Assembly: GCA_026120185.1 (NCBI GenBank)
Contig: JANUWF010003367.1
Coordinates: 2,705,228 to 2,769,227 of the forward strand
DNA: 64,000 bases
DNA from: Voacanga thouarsii
Taxonomy: Eukaryota > Streptophyta > Magnoliopsida > Gentianales > Apocynaceae
Direction of reading: 5' to 3'
Position 1 is the first letter of the stretch; each line of letters begins with the position of its first letter. Below, one piece after another: positions 9,373 to 22,337 of the stretch. Under the pieces are notes generated by a model. The model ran no database searches. It was not told the DNA's origin and saw only the letters and a program-made list of their open reading frames with translations. The translations under genes were made by a program, and so were the position numbers.

Positions 9373-11443
9373 CCTTGATGCTTGGCACAACCGTTCTTAT
9401 TCCATCCATTCTGGTTCTACCTGGATTTCAACACTACCTTGTGATGCTTGGCACAACCGTTCTTATTCCATCCACTCTGGTTCCCCAAATGGGAGGAGGA
9501 AATGTAATGCTCTTGGATAATGATGTCTTAGATTTCATTATGCTTCTAAATTTCGGATTATGCAAGGTTCTTTGTCTTTCTTCTGAAAAGAAGATGATAA
9601 CTGTTGTGGCTAGGATGAGAAAGCAAAGGTGAATCAGACATCGCTCTTTGGTGCTGGTTTGAATACATTGACTCAGACACTGTTTGGAACTCGACTACCA
9701 GCAGTAATTGGTGGCTCTTTATGATATTGCAGATCCTCAGGATGTGTGCCCGTGGGATTTCACATGTGTGTGCTGGTGTGTATCTCTTGTTGAGAGTTTC
9801 GTTTAACTTCCTAATTTGCCTTGCAGAGGTTTCAGAAGATAATGCGAGGCATTCAAGGAGCCATGATTGTAGCATCTACACTTCAGATTATCATTGGGTT
9901 TAGTGGTCTTTGGCGAAATGTTATGAGGTTGATTAGTTCATGTGAAGTCAATAATCTTATTCGGATATTAGAACTGGGAAATCATTAACTGTATGAAATA
10001 GATACCATCATAACTTGTAAATTTTGGTTGCCTTGTTTCTGTGAATCTTCGAGATATCTGGAAACTGAATTCATACATGCTTGTATGTTAACTGTAGGTT
10101 CACGAGTCCACTAACTGCTTTTCCTTTGCATAAGTCTTGGATTTATTTCTGTTTATTTGTGTAAAATAGCAGCTCAATTTGCAAAGTTGTGAATCTCAAG
10201 TGAAGGAGCTTTCCAGGTTCTAACCTGATTTTTGTTGTTTTGTGCAGTATATACCTAACGTGATGAAAGGAGGAAAAAATGTCTTTGACCGCTTTGCTAT
10301 TCTATTCTCAGTCATTATAGTGTGGATTTATGCTCACCTACTCACTGTGGGGGGAGCCTATAAGAACACTCCTATGAAGCCTCAACTAAGCTTCAGAACC
10401 GATCGAGCAGGAATTATAGGTGCTGCCCCATGATAAGGCTAATATCTTGCCTCATGCAAATGCCTTGTAAGGCCTTAACATGGCTAACATTTGGTGAGTG
10501 ATGTCTAAATCTGCAATTTCTGTAAAGAACATAAGATGTAGTCTTACAGTGTGAGTTAAAGTGAAGCCATTTATTTTGAATTCCAGTTTCTTGTGATTCC
10601 TGATATTTTGAATGAAGATTCAATTGTTTAGTCAAAAGCTCTAAGATGCTTATTCATATTTTCTCTGCTTTACAACGTTTTTAACTAAAACTCATTTGCA
10701 GGATCAGAGTTCCATAACCATTCATATGGGGGGCTCCCTCGTTCAATGCTGGAGAATCATTTGCAATGATGATGACTTCATTTGTTGCTCTTGTTGAGGT
10801 GAGATTAAACTTGCATCATGAGCTGAGTGTGAAGGCTTAGTTAAAATTAACTACTAACAGGTCCCAGCTGTTTCAATTTTTACTTGGATGATTGAGTTCA
10901 TTTTTTCAAAGTTTGCAGTTTAAAGTGATGCTGCTCATCCTATTTACAATTGCTATAAGCGTTTGATTTTTACTTTCAACAGTCAACTGGTGCTTTCATA
11001 TTTGTAGCAAGATATGCCAGTGCAACTCCAGTGCCACCTTCAGTGTTTAACCGTGGTGTTGGCTGGCAGGTAATGAACTGATGAATTGTTTCTCTTCTCT
11101 TGATCTCATTCTCTGTTCTAACTCATTGTGCTGATTAATAGAACACAGAGGTAAAGTTCATCTTTGTACCTTGTGATGAAACCTTAACTCAATACTATTT
11201 ATTTGCATGTTCTTTGACCTACTGCTCAAACATGTTTCTATTTTCGAGGTTTATACTTGTTGAATGAACCTCTTGAACATGGCTTAGCCCAGTGGTTAGA
11301 GGAAGTTTCAATTGTGTAGATTCAGTATAACCATAACAGTAGTTTCTCACGCACCATACGTGAAATTTTATTTTCTGGAAATAGGGTGTTGGAATATTGT
11401 TCTCGAGATTATTTGGAACAGGAGCTGGTTCTTCAGTATCTGT
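9373..11443 (+). pseudogene. Nucleobase-ascorbate transporter (NAT/xanthine-uracil permease) pseudogene, unprocessed
   Basis: Family-typical exons are recognisable in order: GFQHYLVMLGTTVLIP to GGGN (to 9503); DEKAKV to PAVIGGS (9614-9721); RFQKIMRGIQGAMIVAS (9827-9927); YIPNVMKGGKNVFDRF to GAAP (10248-10432); an exon ending SFVALVE (10702-10798); STGAFIF to GVGWQ (10983-11069); and GVGILFSRLFGTGAGSS (11385-11443). Defects: the N-terminal part is missing; a tandem copy of the LMLGTTVLIPS segment (period about 66 bp) lies near 9373-9481; there are stops at 9722 and 10715; the donor after 10432 is ATAAGG instead of GT; at least two internal segments are lost; and everything after the GSSVSV motif is absent. 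Retained introns show a DNA-level copy, not a retrocopy. Intact relatives are plasma-membrane purine or ascorbate carriers with about 12-14 membrane segments. Confidence 0.88.
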
Positions 11444-14400
11444 GTAAGAAGCAACTAATACTTTTCATCAAAATTCCACATTCCACAAGCATGAAAATAT
11501 CATATCCAATGAGTAGAGACCTAAACCTTCTAATTATTTTTAGAACTTTTTTATTCTTGTATCTAAGTCTAAAAAAATTTAGACACTATTGGGATGGAGG
11601 AAGTAAATGTTTTCTAACACTATATACAAATTCGAAAGAATTTTTGATATTGATATTTTAATTTGCTAATATGAATTTCTAGATTAAATAACATTTTTTT
11701 TTTTACTCATTAAGAAAAGAAAACATATATATATATATATATATTTTAAAGTGTAAAATAAAAAATTTCCAACAAATTAAATTATTACATTAATAGTATT
11801 ATTCAAGTTTTAGAAGTATTTATATTTGAAAGAAAAAAAATAATAAGTAATAATAAAGAATTCCATTGATGTACTTAGACCAAGTTTGGTCGAATTGCCA
11901 TAGAGGCTAATGGGCGATGGGGACGCCAATACAAAGAAGTGTGGGAGTGAAGGAGTTTCACTAATTCCCACAATTGTCGGATTCCGAAACCTTAGACCAA
12001 CGGACGTCCATATCCCTAATCACACGGACACCTGCTGACGTTACAATTCGAGTCCCCAAGAGATTGGTTGGTTTCCAAATTTGATTTGCATACTTTCCCT
12101 AGACCTAATTTCTTTTTTAAGTTATTTAAAAATAATTATCTATTTCGTATTTACTTTTTTCAATTTTATCTCTATAATAATTTTTTATTAATTAATTAAT
12201 ATTACAATTACTCATAACGAATTTATTTTAATCAAGAATGGTAATACATTCTTTTATTAAAAAAAAGTCAAAAGTCTACTTAATTATTCTCTTCACAAAA
12301 AATAAAATGGTATAATGTAATTAATGATATTTTTTTAAAATTTAAAAAAACAGTAAAATAGATATTTTAATTCTTTTTATTATAAAATTTCATAATTACT
12401 TAATATGCATAATTTAACAATTATATCACTTATTTATGAAGGAATGGAGTATCGTCCACTCAAAGGTCTATGCATTTTCTTTTAGTTTTTCCTAGCACTA
12501 AAACGATATGCCTACTTCTATTTTCACGCAATAATATAACTAATCAAATTATTTTTTAAATATGTTTCTTATATGCACAGTCACTAAATGACTTCTGTTA
12601 TCAAATTATTCTTATAATTATATAATTATAATTATTTTTATTTAAATAAGCTCTGATATACATTAATTAAGGGAATATTAATTAAGAAATTATTACATTA
12701 ACTACTATTTAAAAAAGAAAATTCATTTATAATTTGAGAAAGATAAAAAAAATAAAATAGGACTATTTTTATAAAACGGAAGGAGTAAGTACCATTTGCT
12801 TATCAAATGCCACAAAATTCATGCAAATTTCAATGGAGATGTATGGCGGTGGGTAAAAGAAACATTCACCCTCTGTTGGAGCAACTCATTGGAGTACTAA
12901 GAGTCCTATTTCAATGTTAGGTAAGATTTGTGAAGTCCGTTGCATAGGCCGAGATGGTTGGTATTGCGAATTCAATATTGGTATCTCAAGTTTAAATTTC
13001 TCTTAGAACATGAATCATGTGTATATCTTTAAATAGTAACTGCGAATTCTCTTATAATAAAACAAAATTTGAAAAAAAAAAAGGTAAGATTTGTAAAGAA
13101 ATTTTTAAATAGTCTGAGTTATGAGATAGAAGGATTAAATTATATTTTCTTTGGTTCAATCAAAATGACTCATCAAAAGCCAAATTTATAATGCAGAATG
13201 TGGAGTGTTAATATCAGTAATATATTGGAAAAATAAAGATTTATTTAATATTGGAAAATTTTTTAATAGAAAATAGTAGTAGATTAAAAATTTAAAACTC
13301 GATTAGTATGGAATAGTTTAGTATAATAATTATTTCCATTCCAAGTCAAAACTCATTTTAATTCAAAATAATAATAATTTAAATAATTTTTATTTTTCAA
13401 AAATTGCTATACATTCATAACACATCATTTTCTTTTTTTCTTTTTACCCTCACTTTAAACCGCACCTAACCCTACATATTTTATAATTTTTTATTATATT
13501 TAAATAAATTCATATCAATCCAATCACTGTGTACTTATATCCTAACTAGTAAAAGATAGAATAATGGTATTATTAAAAAAAATAATAGATGCCTTATTAA
13601 TTTTTTCAAAATTTCTTAAAATTGATATATAATATTTTCAAATAATACTAAATACATTCGATTAAAAATATATGTCTTTTTAGATTTTACTTTTTCCTCT
13701 CAAAAAATATATATTTTTTTGTATATTCCAATAGGCATTAGTGATATTTTTCCAATATTACTCTTATCTCATTTAATCTTATTTGTCTCTTTCTCTCTCA
13801 TCTGAAACTCTCCAATCTTCTGGTTGCTTGACTAAACACCTTTTTTAAACAATCTGACTCATAAAATACAATATTTTTTGAAAAATATTATTTATTATAC
13901 ATAAATTTAAAAAGAGTTCTATTATAGAACAGATGTATTTTGAAATAGAGGGATTATGCTGTTTTTCTTTTTTATACAGTAAGTAAAGTTGACATTGAAG
14001 TCTACTTTTTGAGATGCATTATTACCTCTGAAGGTTGAAAACGTCCTCAAACTCTATGCTCCAAGTTTAGGCAAAAACCTTAGAAAAGATTAATTAGGAT
14101 AAGCTAAATAAATCGGTCATTTTCATGTATGAAAAAAGGCCAAATTAAGTTGTTAACAATGTCAAAGGTATTGGAAACTGTTGTTTGGACTAATTAAGCA
14201 ATGGAAAGGGAATAAGCTTTTGCTGTTTTTGATGCAATGGACGATAATAAGTGCCTTACACTGCAACTATAGAAACCTCAGTTTCTAAGCTGCAAGGTTT
14301 TGGTGGTCACAGCTCGTTGGATTTGTCTGAGACTCTAAATTTGCTCATAGAGTCCTGTGGAGTTTGTGATTCTTTTGCTTCTTTGTTTCTTTTCATAAGT

Positions 14401-14690
14401 TATGAACCCTTTATGGAGTTGTAAAAATTCAAAGTTTTGACTTTATGTAGTTTCCGTCTCAAATAATTAACTTAAATAATTCACTTATAAAGAATTTATA
14501 TAGATTAATGAAATTTTAACATTTATAGAATTATAAAACAAAACGATTTAGTTATTTTTATTGAAAATCATAGAACAAATTTAAAAATTGAAAACTAATT
14601 AATGTTATGGCTTATAGGAAGGGACAATTAGAAAAAAAAAATATTTTTTTTATTTTACAAAAATAATAAATAATTGGAAAAAATCTTTAA
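11444..14690. other. AT-rich gene-free stretch
   Basis: No gene is supported. It contains an AT dinucleotide run near 11727-11744, Stowaway-like edges such as GGGATGGAGGAAGTA near 11592 (no matching opposite end found), a less AT-rich island at about 11880-12080, and degenerate low-complexity sequence. Confidence 0.5.
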
Positions 14691-15508
14691 AATGATAATT
14701 ATTTGAGAATAGATAAAACACATTCTAAAGCTCAACTTCATTGCTGAAAAACTGTCTTTGCATGCATGATGCATCATCACCTAACAACATTTCAATCCTA
14801 TGAATGCAGAAGGACATTATTTTCCAGTATGCGTCTTTGTTTCTTTCTATGCATCTTTGTTTCTCTCTGTCATCAAAGTAGAGCAATTCTTATTATTCTT
14901 TCTCTACCATATTGTGTTTCCAGCTTTGTGCTTAAGCAAAAGGCAGTAAAATGAAAAGTTTAGGCAGAAATATTTCCAAGGCAAAGGCCATTTATATCAT
15001 TTGGCTTAAAATCAAACCCAATGTCTCAATCCTGAATATGCAGAAGGGCATTGTTTTCCTGCTAAAAGTAGATGCATCCTATACATGCTCGCCTCTATAT
15101 TGCTGAAGGGGTTGAAAGCACCTGTCTTCTCTCTTTCTGTCTTTGTCTTCATAATAGCTGCAAAATTTCCTCTTTCTTTGTTTCTCTTTCTCTGCTACCC
15201 TCTTCACCATTCTATTCTTTGATCACTTTTGATCTCACAAAATCTTTTCTTCTTGTACTGCAACATATCAAACTTTTAAGCTTTCTTGAAAAATCTGCAC
15301 ATTCTTCAATTTTTCCGACTAATAATTTTCTTCATCTCTCACTCTTAACAAGCTTGAGTTCTCTCGAACTCTCTTCTGGGAGACAGAGTTGGTGTCAATT
15401 CCAGAATATTTTTTCAGAATACAAAAGCCCATTTGACATCTTGATTCTCTTTCAAAAAAAAAACACAAAAACCTAGTCAAAAAACCTTGGATTATGCCAA
15501 TACAGCCT
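14691..15508. repeat. Degenerate direct duplication, pyrimidine-rich
   Basis: The stretch around 14791-14825 (TCAATCCTATGAATGCAGAA onward) recurs at about 15028-15060 with small changes, each followed by a CT/TTTG-rich tract. This indicates an old duplication with a period of about 235 bp. An open frame at 15072-15476 is dominated by S, L and F from the pyrimidine tract and is not convincing as protein. Confidence 0.4.
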
Positions 15509-15856
15509 TAAATGCATGCAAGCCTACATCTCGAAAAATAAATCATCCTCCATTTTCTCGTATTTTGATTTTTCAACAAACTTTGACTCTTCATCCTCAA
15601 ATCTAAATTTCAAAGGAAGATAGCGTTTAGTTGTAGAAGGTTGCCTGGTTCAATAGATAGTGTTTAGTTGAAGAAGTCTTGTGAGCCAGAAGCAAAAGAA
15701 TCTGTTGAACCAGAAGGAAGACAAACTTCTTCAACCGAACACTCTCTTCCTTTGAAAATTAGATTTGAGGATGAGGAATTGAAGCCTGTTGAAAAACCAG
15801 AATAGAAGAAAATGGAGGAAGACTTGTTTCCCGAGATGTATGCTTTCATGCATTTA
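15509..15856. repeat. Long imperfect inverted repeat with coding-like arms
   Basis: The left arm (about 15509-15657) is the reverse complement of the right arm (about 15701-15856). Long matched blocks include CTTCCTTTGAAA, AGATTTGAGGATGA, GAAAATGGAGGA and CGAGATGTA. The loop is about 45 bp. The right arm read on + gives LPLKIRFEDEELKP and KMEEDLFPEMYAFMHLDID with one stop between. Each arm looks like a copy of the same short coding fragment, which I do not recognise. If transcribed it would fold into a hairpin of about 150 bp. Confidence 0.75.
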
Positions 15857-16265
15857 GATATAGATAATGATACTCCGAAGGTTCGCTAACTTAATCTCTG
15901 TTTGATACCTTATTCATGAAGATTCTTGATAAGCATTATAATAATGCATTGGAATAATCCAAGGTTTCCAGCTTGCGGATTATAACCTTAGGGGAAAGAT
16001 ACGATTTAGTTGTGTATTTGTGTTACAAATGGGCAGATACATTTTATGTTGACACTTTGTCCAAGTGAAACGCCAAGTCCTTCTTCTGAAAGAGACTAAA
16101 ATTGATGTTTTCCATAGGTGCAAAGCCATGTTTGTGAACTTGTTATAAGTAAATAAAATACTTTTATCTTGACTGTTTTGTGAAGCAATGTCTTCCATTA
16201 GTGTAATTTTATAGAAGCACAAAGAATGTCGAAACATAAACTACTATAGATGCCTGAAATAGTAC

Positions 16266-16486
16266 TGTTGAAGAATGCATCTTTTGCTGAAAATTAATTT
16301 AAGAATAAGTCAACTTTTGATTTTCTATTATTTACTGATTTTAAACTAGTTAGTTTTTCAATTTTCAGAATTTTTTGGATAGGATTTTGAGCAATTCAAC
16401 TTATCCTTTTTCTTGTATAAATATGTCATCATGTCAAATGAAATGTGTGTGCTTTTTTAGCCCCATTCTACTTGTCTTTGCCAACA
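16266..16486 (+). repeat. 5' LTR of copia element 2
   Basis: 221 bp, TG...CA ends, preceded by the AGTAC target duplication. A TATAAATA box lies at 16416-16423. Confidence 0.95.
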
Positions 16487-16489
16487 AAT

Positions 16490-16501
16490 TGGTATTAGAG
16501 C
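16490..16501 (+). other. Primer binding site of copia element 2
   Basis: TGGTATTAGAGC lies three bases after the LTR. It is a one-base variant of the initiator methionine tRNA complement, common in plant copia elements. Confidence 0.85.
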
Positions 16502-16557
16502 ATCTCTTGTTCTTAAGGGCCCATGAAAGACTTATCCATACCTCATTAGTAGTTAAA

Positions 16558-19500
16558 ATGGCCTCAAGTTTCAGTACTTCACCTCCTCAGTTTTCTAGAG
16601 AGAACTATAACACTTGGGCCATAAACATGAAGGCTTATTTACAAGCCTTTGACCTATGGGAAGTGGTGGAAAGTGACTTGGATCCACCAGCATTACCAGC
16701 CAACCCAACCTTAGCCCAAATCAAATATCATATTGAGGAGAAGTCCAAAAAATTCAAAGCAAAAACCTATATTTTATCAACTCTTTCAGAAGCAGTTTTC
16801 ACAAAAATACTGTGTTGTGAAACTCCAAAGCAAATCTAGCATACACTTAGGCAGGAATACCAAGGCAATGATCAAACCAGGAGAATGCAAATATTGAATC
16901 TCAGAAGGGAGTTTGAGATTCAAAGGATGAAGGAATCTGATAATATCAAGGACTATGCAGACAAACTCAAAGTCATAGTCAACAAGATCAGATTGCTTGG
17001 GGAGGAGCTGACTGATTGGAGGATCATGGAGAAAGTTCTTGTCAATTTGCAGGAAAGATTTGAGTAAAAAATATCTTCCCTTGAGGACTCAAGAGATCTT
17101 TCGCAAATCAGCCTTACGAAGTTGACCAATGCCTTGGAAGCACAGGAACAAAGAAGGGCCATTCGAAAAGAAGTAGTGGTTGAAGGTGCATTTCAAGCTA
17201 AAGCAAAAGAAAATGCACAATCTAGTAGTTTTGGCAAAAAATAGAATGGAGATTGGAGAAGTAAGAAAGGAGTTTCAAACAATAAAAATGGAGGAAACAA
17301 AGGGAAATTTTCCCCATGTCCACACTACAAAAGGACTTCACATTCTCAGAAATATTGTTGGTACAGACCTGATATTCAATGTAGGTCATGTAAACAAATG
17401 GGGCATGTGGAGAAGGTGTGCAAGAACAAGCACCAAGGTCATCAAGTCCAAGCTATAGAAAATCAGCAAGACCAAGAGGAGCAGTTGTTTGTTGCAACCT
17501 GTTTTGTAACTAACAAAAGCAGTGATGCATGGCTCATTGACAGTGGTTGCAGTCACCACATGACTTCCGATGAGAGTATGTTCAGGCAGGTAGATAAGAC
17601 ATACATCTCAAAAGTTAGAATCGGTAATGGAGATTCTTTAGAAGTCAAAGGAAGAGGAGTTGTAGCAGTTGAGACTCCAAAAGGTTCCAAATTCATTTCA
17701 GACGTGTTATATGTACATTAAATTGATCAAAATCTTTTAAGTATGGGACAGCTACTGGAAAAGAATTATTCTGTATTTTTCAAAGATAACACATGCATGA
17801 TATGTGATTCTACTGGTTGTAAGTTATTGTCTGTAAAGATGAAAGATAAGTGCTTCTCGTTAGATTGGAAACATGTTGTTTGTGCATATTCTAGTTCAGT
17901 TGATGAATCATGACTTTGGCATAAAAGGTTGGGGCATATCCATTATTCTGCATTGTAGTTTTTGCAGAGAAAGCAACTTGTGCAGGACATGTCAGTAATT
18001 TCTCCTAAATCTGAAGTTTGTGAAGTTTGCCAATTTGGAAAGCAATTTAGATTGCCATTTCCAGCCAACAAAACTTGGAGGGCCAGTGAAAAGCTTCAGC
18101 TTGTACATACGGCTGTTTGTGGTCCAATGAAGATCCTCTATTTTAATGGTAGCAGGTATTATATTGCTTTCATAGATGATTTTAGCAGAATGTGTTGGGT
18201 TTATTTCATAAAATCAAAATCTGAAGTTGCTAATATTTTTTGGAAATTTAAGAACTGGATTGAGAATCAATTTGGTCTGAAAGTGAAAATGGTTAGATCA
18301 GACAATGGGACTGAATACACATCTAGAAAGTTTAACAAATTCTGTGAAGATGCAGGCATTGAACACCAATTTTCAGCAACTTATACTCCTCAACAAAATG
18401 GAGTCAGTGAAAGGAAGAATATGACAATTATGGAGATGTCAAGGTGTTTTCTATTTGAGAAGAAAATGCCTAAGGAGTTCTGGGCTAAAGCTGTCAATAC
18501 TTCAGTATATTTACTGAATAGACTTCCAACAAAAACTCTAAAGGGGAAGATACCATTTGAGGCTTGGCATGGTTATGCACCTTCTTTGCAAAATCTGAAG
18601 GTGTTTGGTAGTTTGTGCTACACACATATTCCAGACGTGAAAAGAGAGAAATTAGATTACAAGTCAGAGGTTGGAATTTTTGTTGGCTATAGCAGCACCA
18701 CCAAAGGTTACAGAATATATCAACCTTTAAAGCAGAAGGTAATAGTCAGTAGAGACATCAAGTTCAATAAAAATTCAGCTTGGAATTGGGAAAAAACAGA
18801 AAAGGATCCTATCCAGCCAATTTCAAGTTCTGGTCAGCCAACTTCAAGGCCTATACTCATAATACAAGATCAGCAAAGCGATGATGACATAGTTGATCAG
18901 CAAGAGGATAACATACTTGATGACGAAACATATGACCATACACCTGTTAGAGGTACAAGGTCATTTTTTTATATTTATGCTAGATGTAACCTAGCTGTTT
19001 TGGAGCTTGCAGGATATGAAAAAGCTGCAAGGGATCCAACGTGGATTGATGCAATGAAGGAGGAGTTGAGGATGATAGAGAAAAACCAAACATGGATCTT
19101 GGTGGACAAACCTAATCACAAGAAACCCGTTGGGGTAAAGTGGGTGTACAGGACTAAGCTCAACTCTGACGGATCTATCAATAAATACAAGGCAAGGCTT
19201 GTAGTAAAAGGATATGCTCAACAGTTTGGGGTGGATTTTTCAGAAACTTTTGCACCAGTTGCAACGCTTGACACTATTAGAATGCTTTTGGCATTGGCAG
19301 CTCAAAAGACTTGGAAAATATATCAACTTGATGTCAAATCAGCTTTTCTAAATGGTTATTTGGAGGAGAAAATCTTTATTGAGCAGCCAGATGGTTTTGT
19401 AGTACAAGGAAAAGAGGACAAGGTTTATCTACTTAAAAAGGGCTTGTATGGTCTAAAACAAGCTCCAAGAGCCTAGTACAGCAAAATTGATAATCATCTA

Positions 19501-20539
19501 CTCAAGATTGGTTTTCAAAAGAGTTTAAGTGAATCAACTCTGTATGTAAAAATTTCTAATGATGATCTTATCACAATTTCTTTATATGTTGATGATCTAC
19601 TTGTAATTGGTAGCAATGCAGGACTGGTGCAACAATTTAAAGATCAAATGATGCAAGTTTTTGAGATGATTGACCTTGGAGAGATGTCTTTTTTCCTTAG
19701 CATGGAAATTCAACAACAGGAGAAAGGGATATTTGTTGGACAGTTTAAGTATGCAAGAGAAGTACTTAAAAAGTTCAACATGGAAAATTGCAAGTCTGTA
19801 AGTACGCCTCTGATGCAAAATGAGAAGTTGAGTAAAGATAATGGGACAACAAAGGTGGATGAAGGCCTATACGAAGTCTCATAGGTTGTTTAATGTATTT
19901 AACAGCAACAAGGCTAGATATTTTATATTTTGTAAGTTTTTTGTCCAGATTCATGCATTGTGCAAGTGAAGTACATTTTCGAACTGCTAAAAGAGTGCTT
20001 AGATATGTTAAAAGCACAGCAAATTTTGGAGTTTGGTTTGGAAGATCTGATAGGTTAAATTTGCATGGTTTTTGTGATAGTGATTGGGGTGGATATAGTG
20101 ATATGAGGAGTACTTCTGGATATTTTTTCGAGTCTTGGTTCGGGTTTTTTTCTCGGAGTTCGAAGAAATAAGATGTCATAGCTCAATCAACTCGCTGAAG
20201 CATAATATGTTGTCATTCTTTGGAGTCGTTAATCAAGCCTTATGGCTAAGAAAGCTAATGACAGATTTAAATCATGACCAGAAGGAGCCCATAACAATAT
20301 TTGTTGATAATGAAGCTGCTATATCTATCTCTAAAGAACCAATTTTTCATGGCAAGACAAAGCATTTTAAGATTAAGTACTATTTTCTTAGAGAAGTTCA
20401 GAGAAACAAAGAAATTTTTTTGATACATTGCAGAAGTGAGGATCAATTGGCTGATATTCTTACAAAGGCTTTATCCAAAGCCAAGTTCGAAGACCTGATG
20501 ATGAGTTTGGGGATTTGCAGCAAAAGAAGTAAGGAGGAG
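16558..20539 (+). pseudogene. Degenerate copia gag-pol polyprotein
   Basis: The frame starts MASSFSTSPPQFSRENYNTW, a gag start. Further along are a zinc knuckle (CRSCKQMGHVEKVC, about 17380-17421), a protease (LIDSGCSHHM), an integrase (FIDDFSRMCWVYF and RSDNGTEY), a reverse transcriptase (KYKARLVVKGYAQQ, YVDDL) and an RNase H (CDSDWGG, FVDNEAA). It is broken by stops near 16837, 17065, 17242, 17719, 17911, 17956 and 19474, and by shifts of frame near 19880-19895 and 20100-20200. It cannot yield a functional polyprotein. Confidence 0.93.
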
Positions 20540-20760
20540 TGTTGAAGAATGCATCTTTTGTTGAAAATTAATTTAAGAATAAGTCAACTTTTGATTTTCT
20601 GTTATTTGCTGATTTTAAGCTAGTTAGTTTTTCAATTTCCAGAATTTTCTAGATAGGATTTTGAGCAATTCAATTGATCCTTTTTCTTGTATAAATATGG
20701 CATCATGTCAAATAAAATATATGTGCTTTTTCAGCCCCATTCTACTTGTCTTTGCCAACA
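20540..20760 (+). repeat. 3' LTR of copia element 2
   Basis: 221 bp, same length as the 5' LTR, directly after a purine tract and followed by AGTAC. Confidence 0.95.
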
Positions 20761-20765
20761 AGTAC

Positions 20766-22337
20766 TTATTGGGGTGTTATTTGAATATATGTATTTTTGC
20801 CCTTTGGCTAGTTGGACTAAAACAAGAAATGCTGACCATGTACATTTTCATTAGTATTAGCAACTTCACAGATCTGTTAATCTCTTGTGAGGGCTAAATA
20901 TCACAGTCAAAACTAAAACACTAAGAAATTTATTTGTTATATCTCAATGTATAGAAGAGCTTAAAGCCGACGAATACTAACTAAATAAAAATAGGAAGTA
21001 ATAATACAAATCCAAACCAATTAGAAAAATCCACTTATTTTTAGAAATATGTCTTGAAATTAAATTAGAAAACTTATCATACAGAAATGATTATTTTAGA
21101 ACAATTGGTTTTAAAATTCTGTTAAGCATCGCAAATCCCTCTATTCTAGCTAAATTAGACTAATCTCTATCCTTGCCAAATTATATCATGTGTTTTCTTA
21201 TTTTTTTTCTTTTTTCTTTTTGATTTTCTCAACAGGAAGGACATGCAACAGTTCTATAAGAGTGGAGGAGAGAGCAGAGAATGAGAGAGAGAGGATCCGA
21301 AGCAGTGATTTTGCTGGTTATCGAGTAATTAAGTCTTTGTGATCACATCCAGAAGATTCAATATTTAACACGAACTTTTATTCAGCACTGAAATGTGAAA
21401 TAATGCCATCCAATTCCCGAATAAAAGAAATGACTCTTTCCTTTTTATTGAACACTACAAAGTAGTAACTTCTCTTATGAGGATTTCACTGAGACCATTG
21501 CCGAACCTGAGGTGACAAGCAATGCCTGGGGGTCAAAAATCATGTAACGTTACCATACTCATGGCCATTATGTTGGAGCAATTAAGAAGGCGTATTGTGC
21601 TTTTTTAAGTACGTTTGTCTAAGAAGGTACTGACATTGATGTTTCTACCTATCTTTTCATCCAGACTCAAATTGAGAAATCCATCCCCAGAGCATCGGTT
21701 TGGTTCTTAGAAGGGTAGAAGTGCCGTAATACGAGCTCAGGGATTAGCATTCCTAGCTAATCTTTTTTATTTCATTATTTTCTTTAAATTTCTTTTGCAT
21801 CATAGGTATGGAAAGGGATTGAACACAACGTTATGGTTGCATTCCTTGTATGTGTGGAACCCCTAATGTTATTCTAAGTCATATATGGTACTACCCTATA
21901 GCAACGATATCAAAATGGGCAGTCCTGAGAAATGAAAAGTAAAAGAATCACTATGTTCAAATGGAGGAAAAGTAAATTACAGAACAGAGCTGCTAATCTA
22001 AAGAGTTTTCTCTCCAGAAAGTTAATCCTGATTTGCTCGGTTAGATTGAGCTTTTGTGCCAATGAGAAAATGAAAACTCCAATTTTTCTCTGGCCAAGCT
22101 CTTGCTAACGCTAAAATTTACAAGTTGAAGAATGCAATAAGATTGGTGCAACATAACATGTAAAGAGACTGGCTGATATCAACTTTCACAGCCCCAAATC
22201 TTTTTTATGCATCGCCAAGTCGTAAATCATGGCTAGAGAGAATCAGGTGGAACTTTTAAGATCAGAGAATCGTGACTCGCGCATTCCGCTAATATATAGA
22301 TTTAATGGACTTAGAGAGCAATTATCCTTACTCTAAG
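20766..22337. other. Spacer downstream of the RNase H1 gene
   Basis: No gene is supported. The part next to 22338 presumably holds the 3' UTR of the minus-strand RNase H1 gene. A purine-rich GAGAGAGAGAG tract lies near 21265-21300. Confidence 0.45.

Larger units (their letters stand above)
16266..20760 (+). mobile_element. Ty1/copia LTR retrotransposon, complete but inactive
   Basis: The LTRs are 16266-16486 and 20540-20760, both 221 bp, beginning TGTTGAAGAATG and ending GCCAACA. The 5-bp target duplication AGTAC is at 16261-16265 and 20761-20765. A primer binding site and a purine tract (AGAAGTAAGGAGGAG, 20525-20539) are in place. I count about 14 differences between the LTRs, roughly 6 percent. 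The coding region has many stops, so the element is dead. Confidence 0.96.

Noticed and set aside
11565..11615. Stowaway MITE suggested by a GGGATGGAGGAAGTA end
   Set aside because: No matching inverted end or TA target duplication found nearby; at most a decayed fragment.
15072..15476. 134-codon open frame rich in S, L and F
   Set aside because: Composition follows from a pyrimidine-rich tract; no domain or splice continuation.
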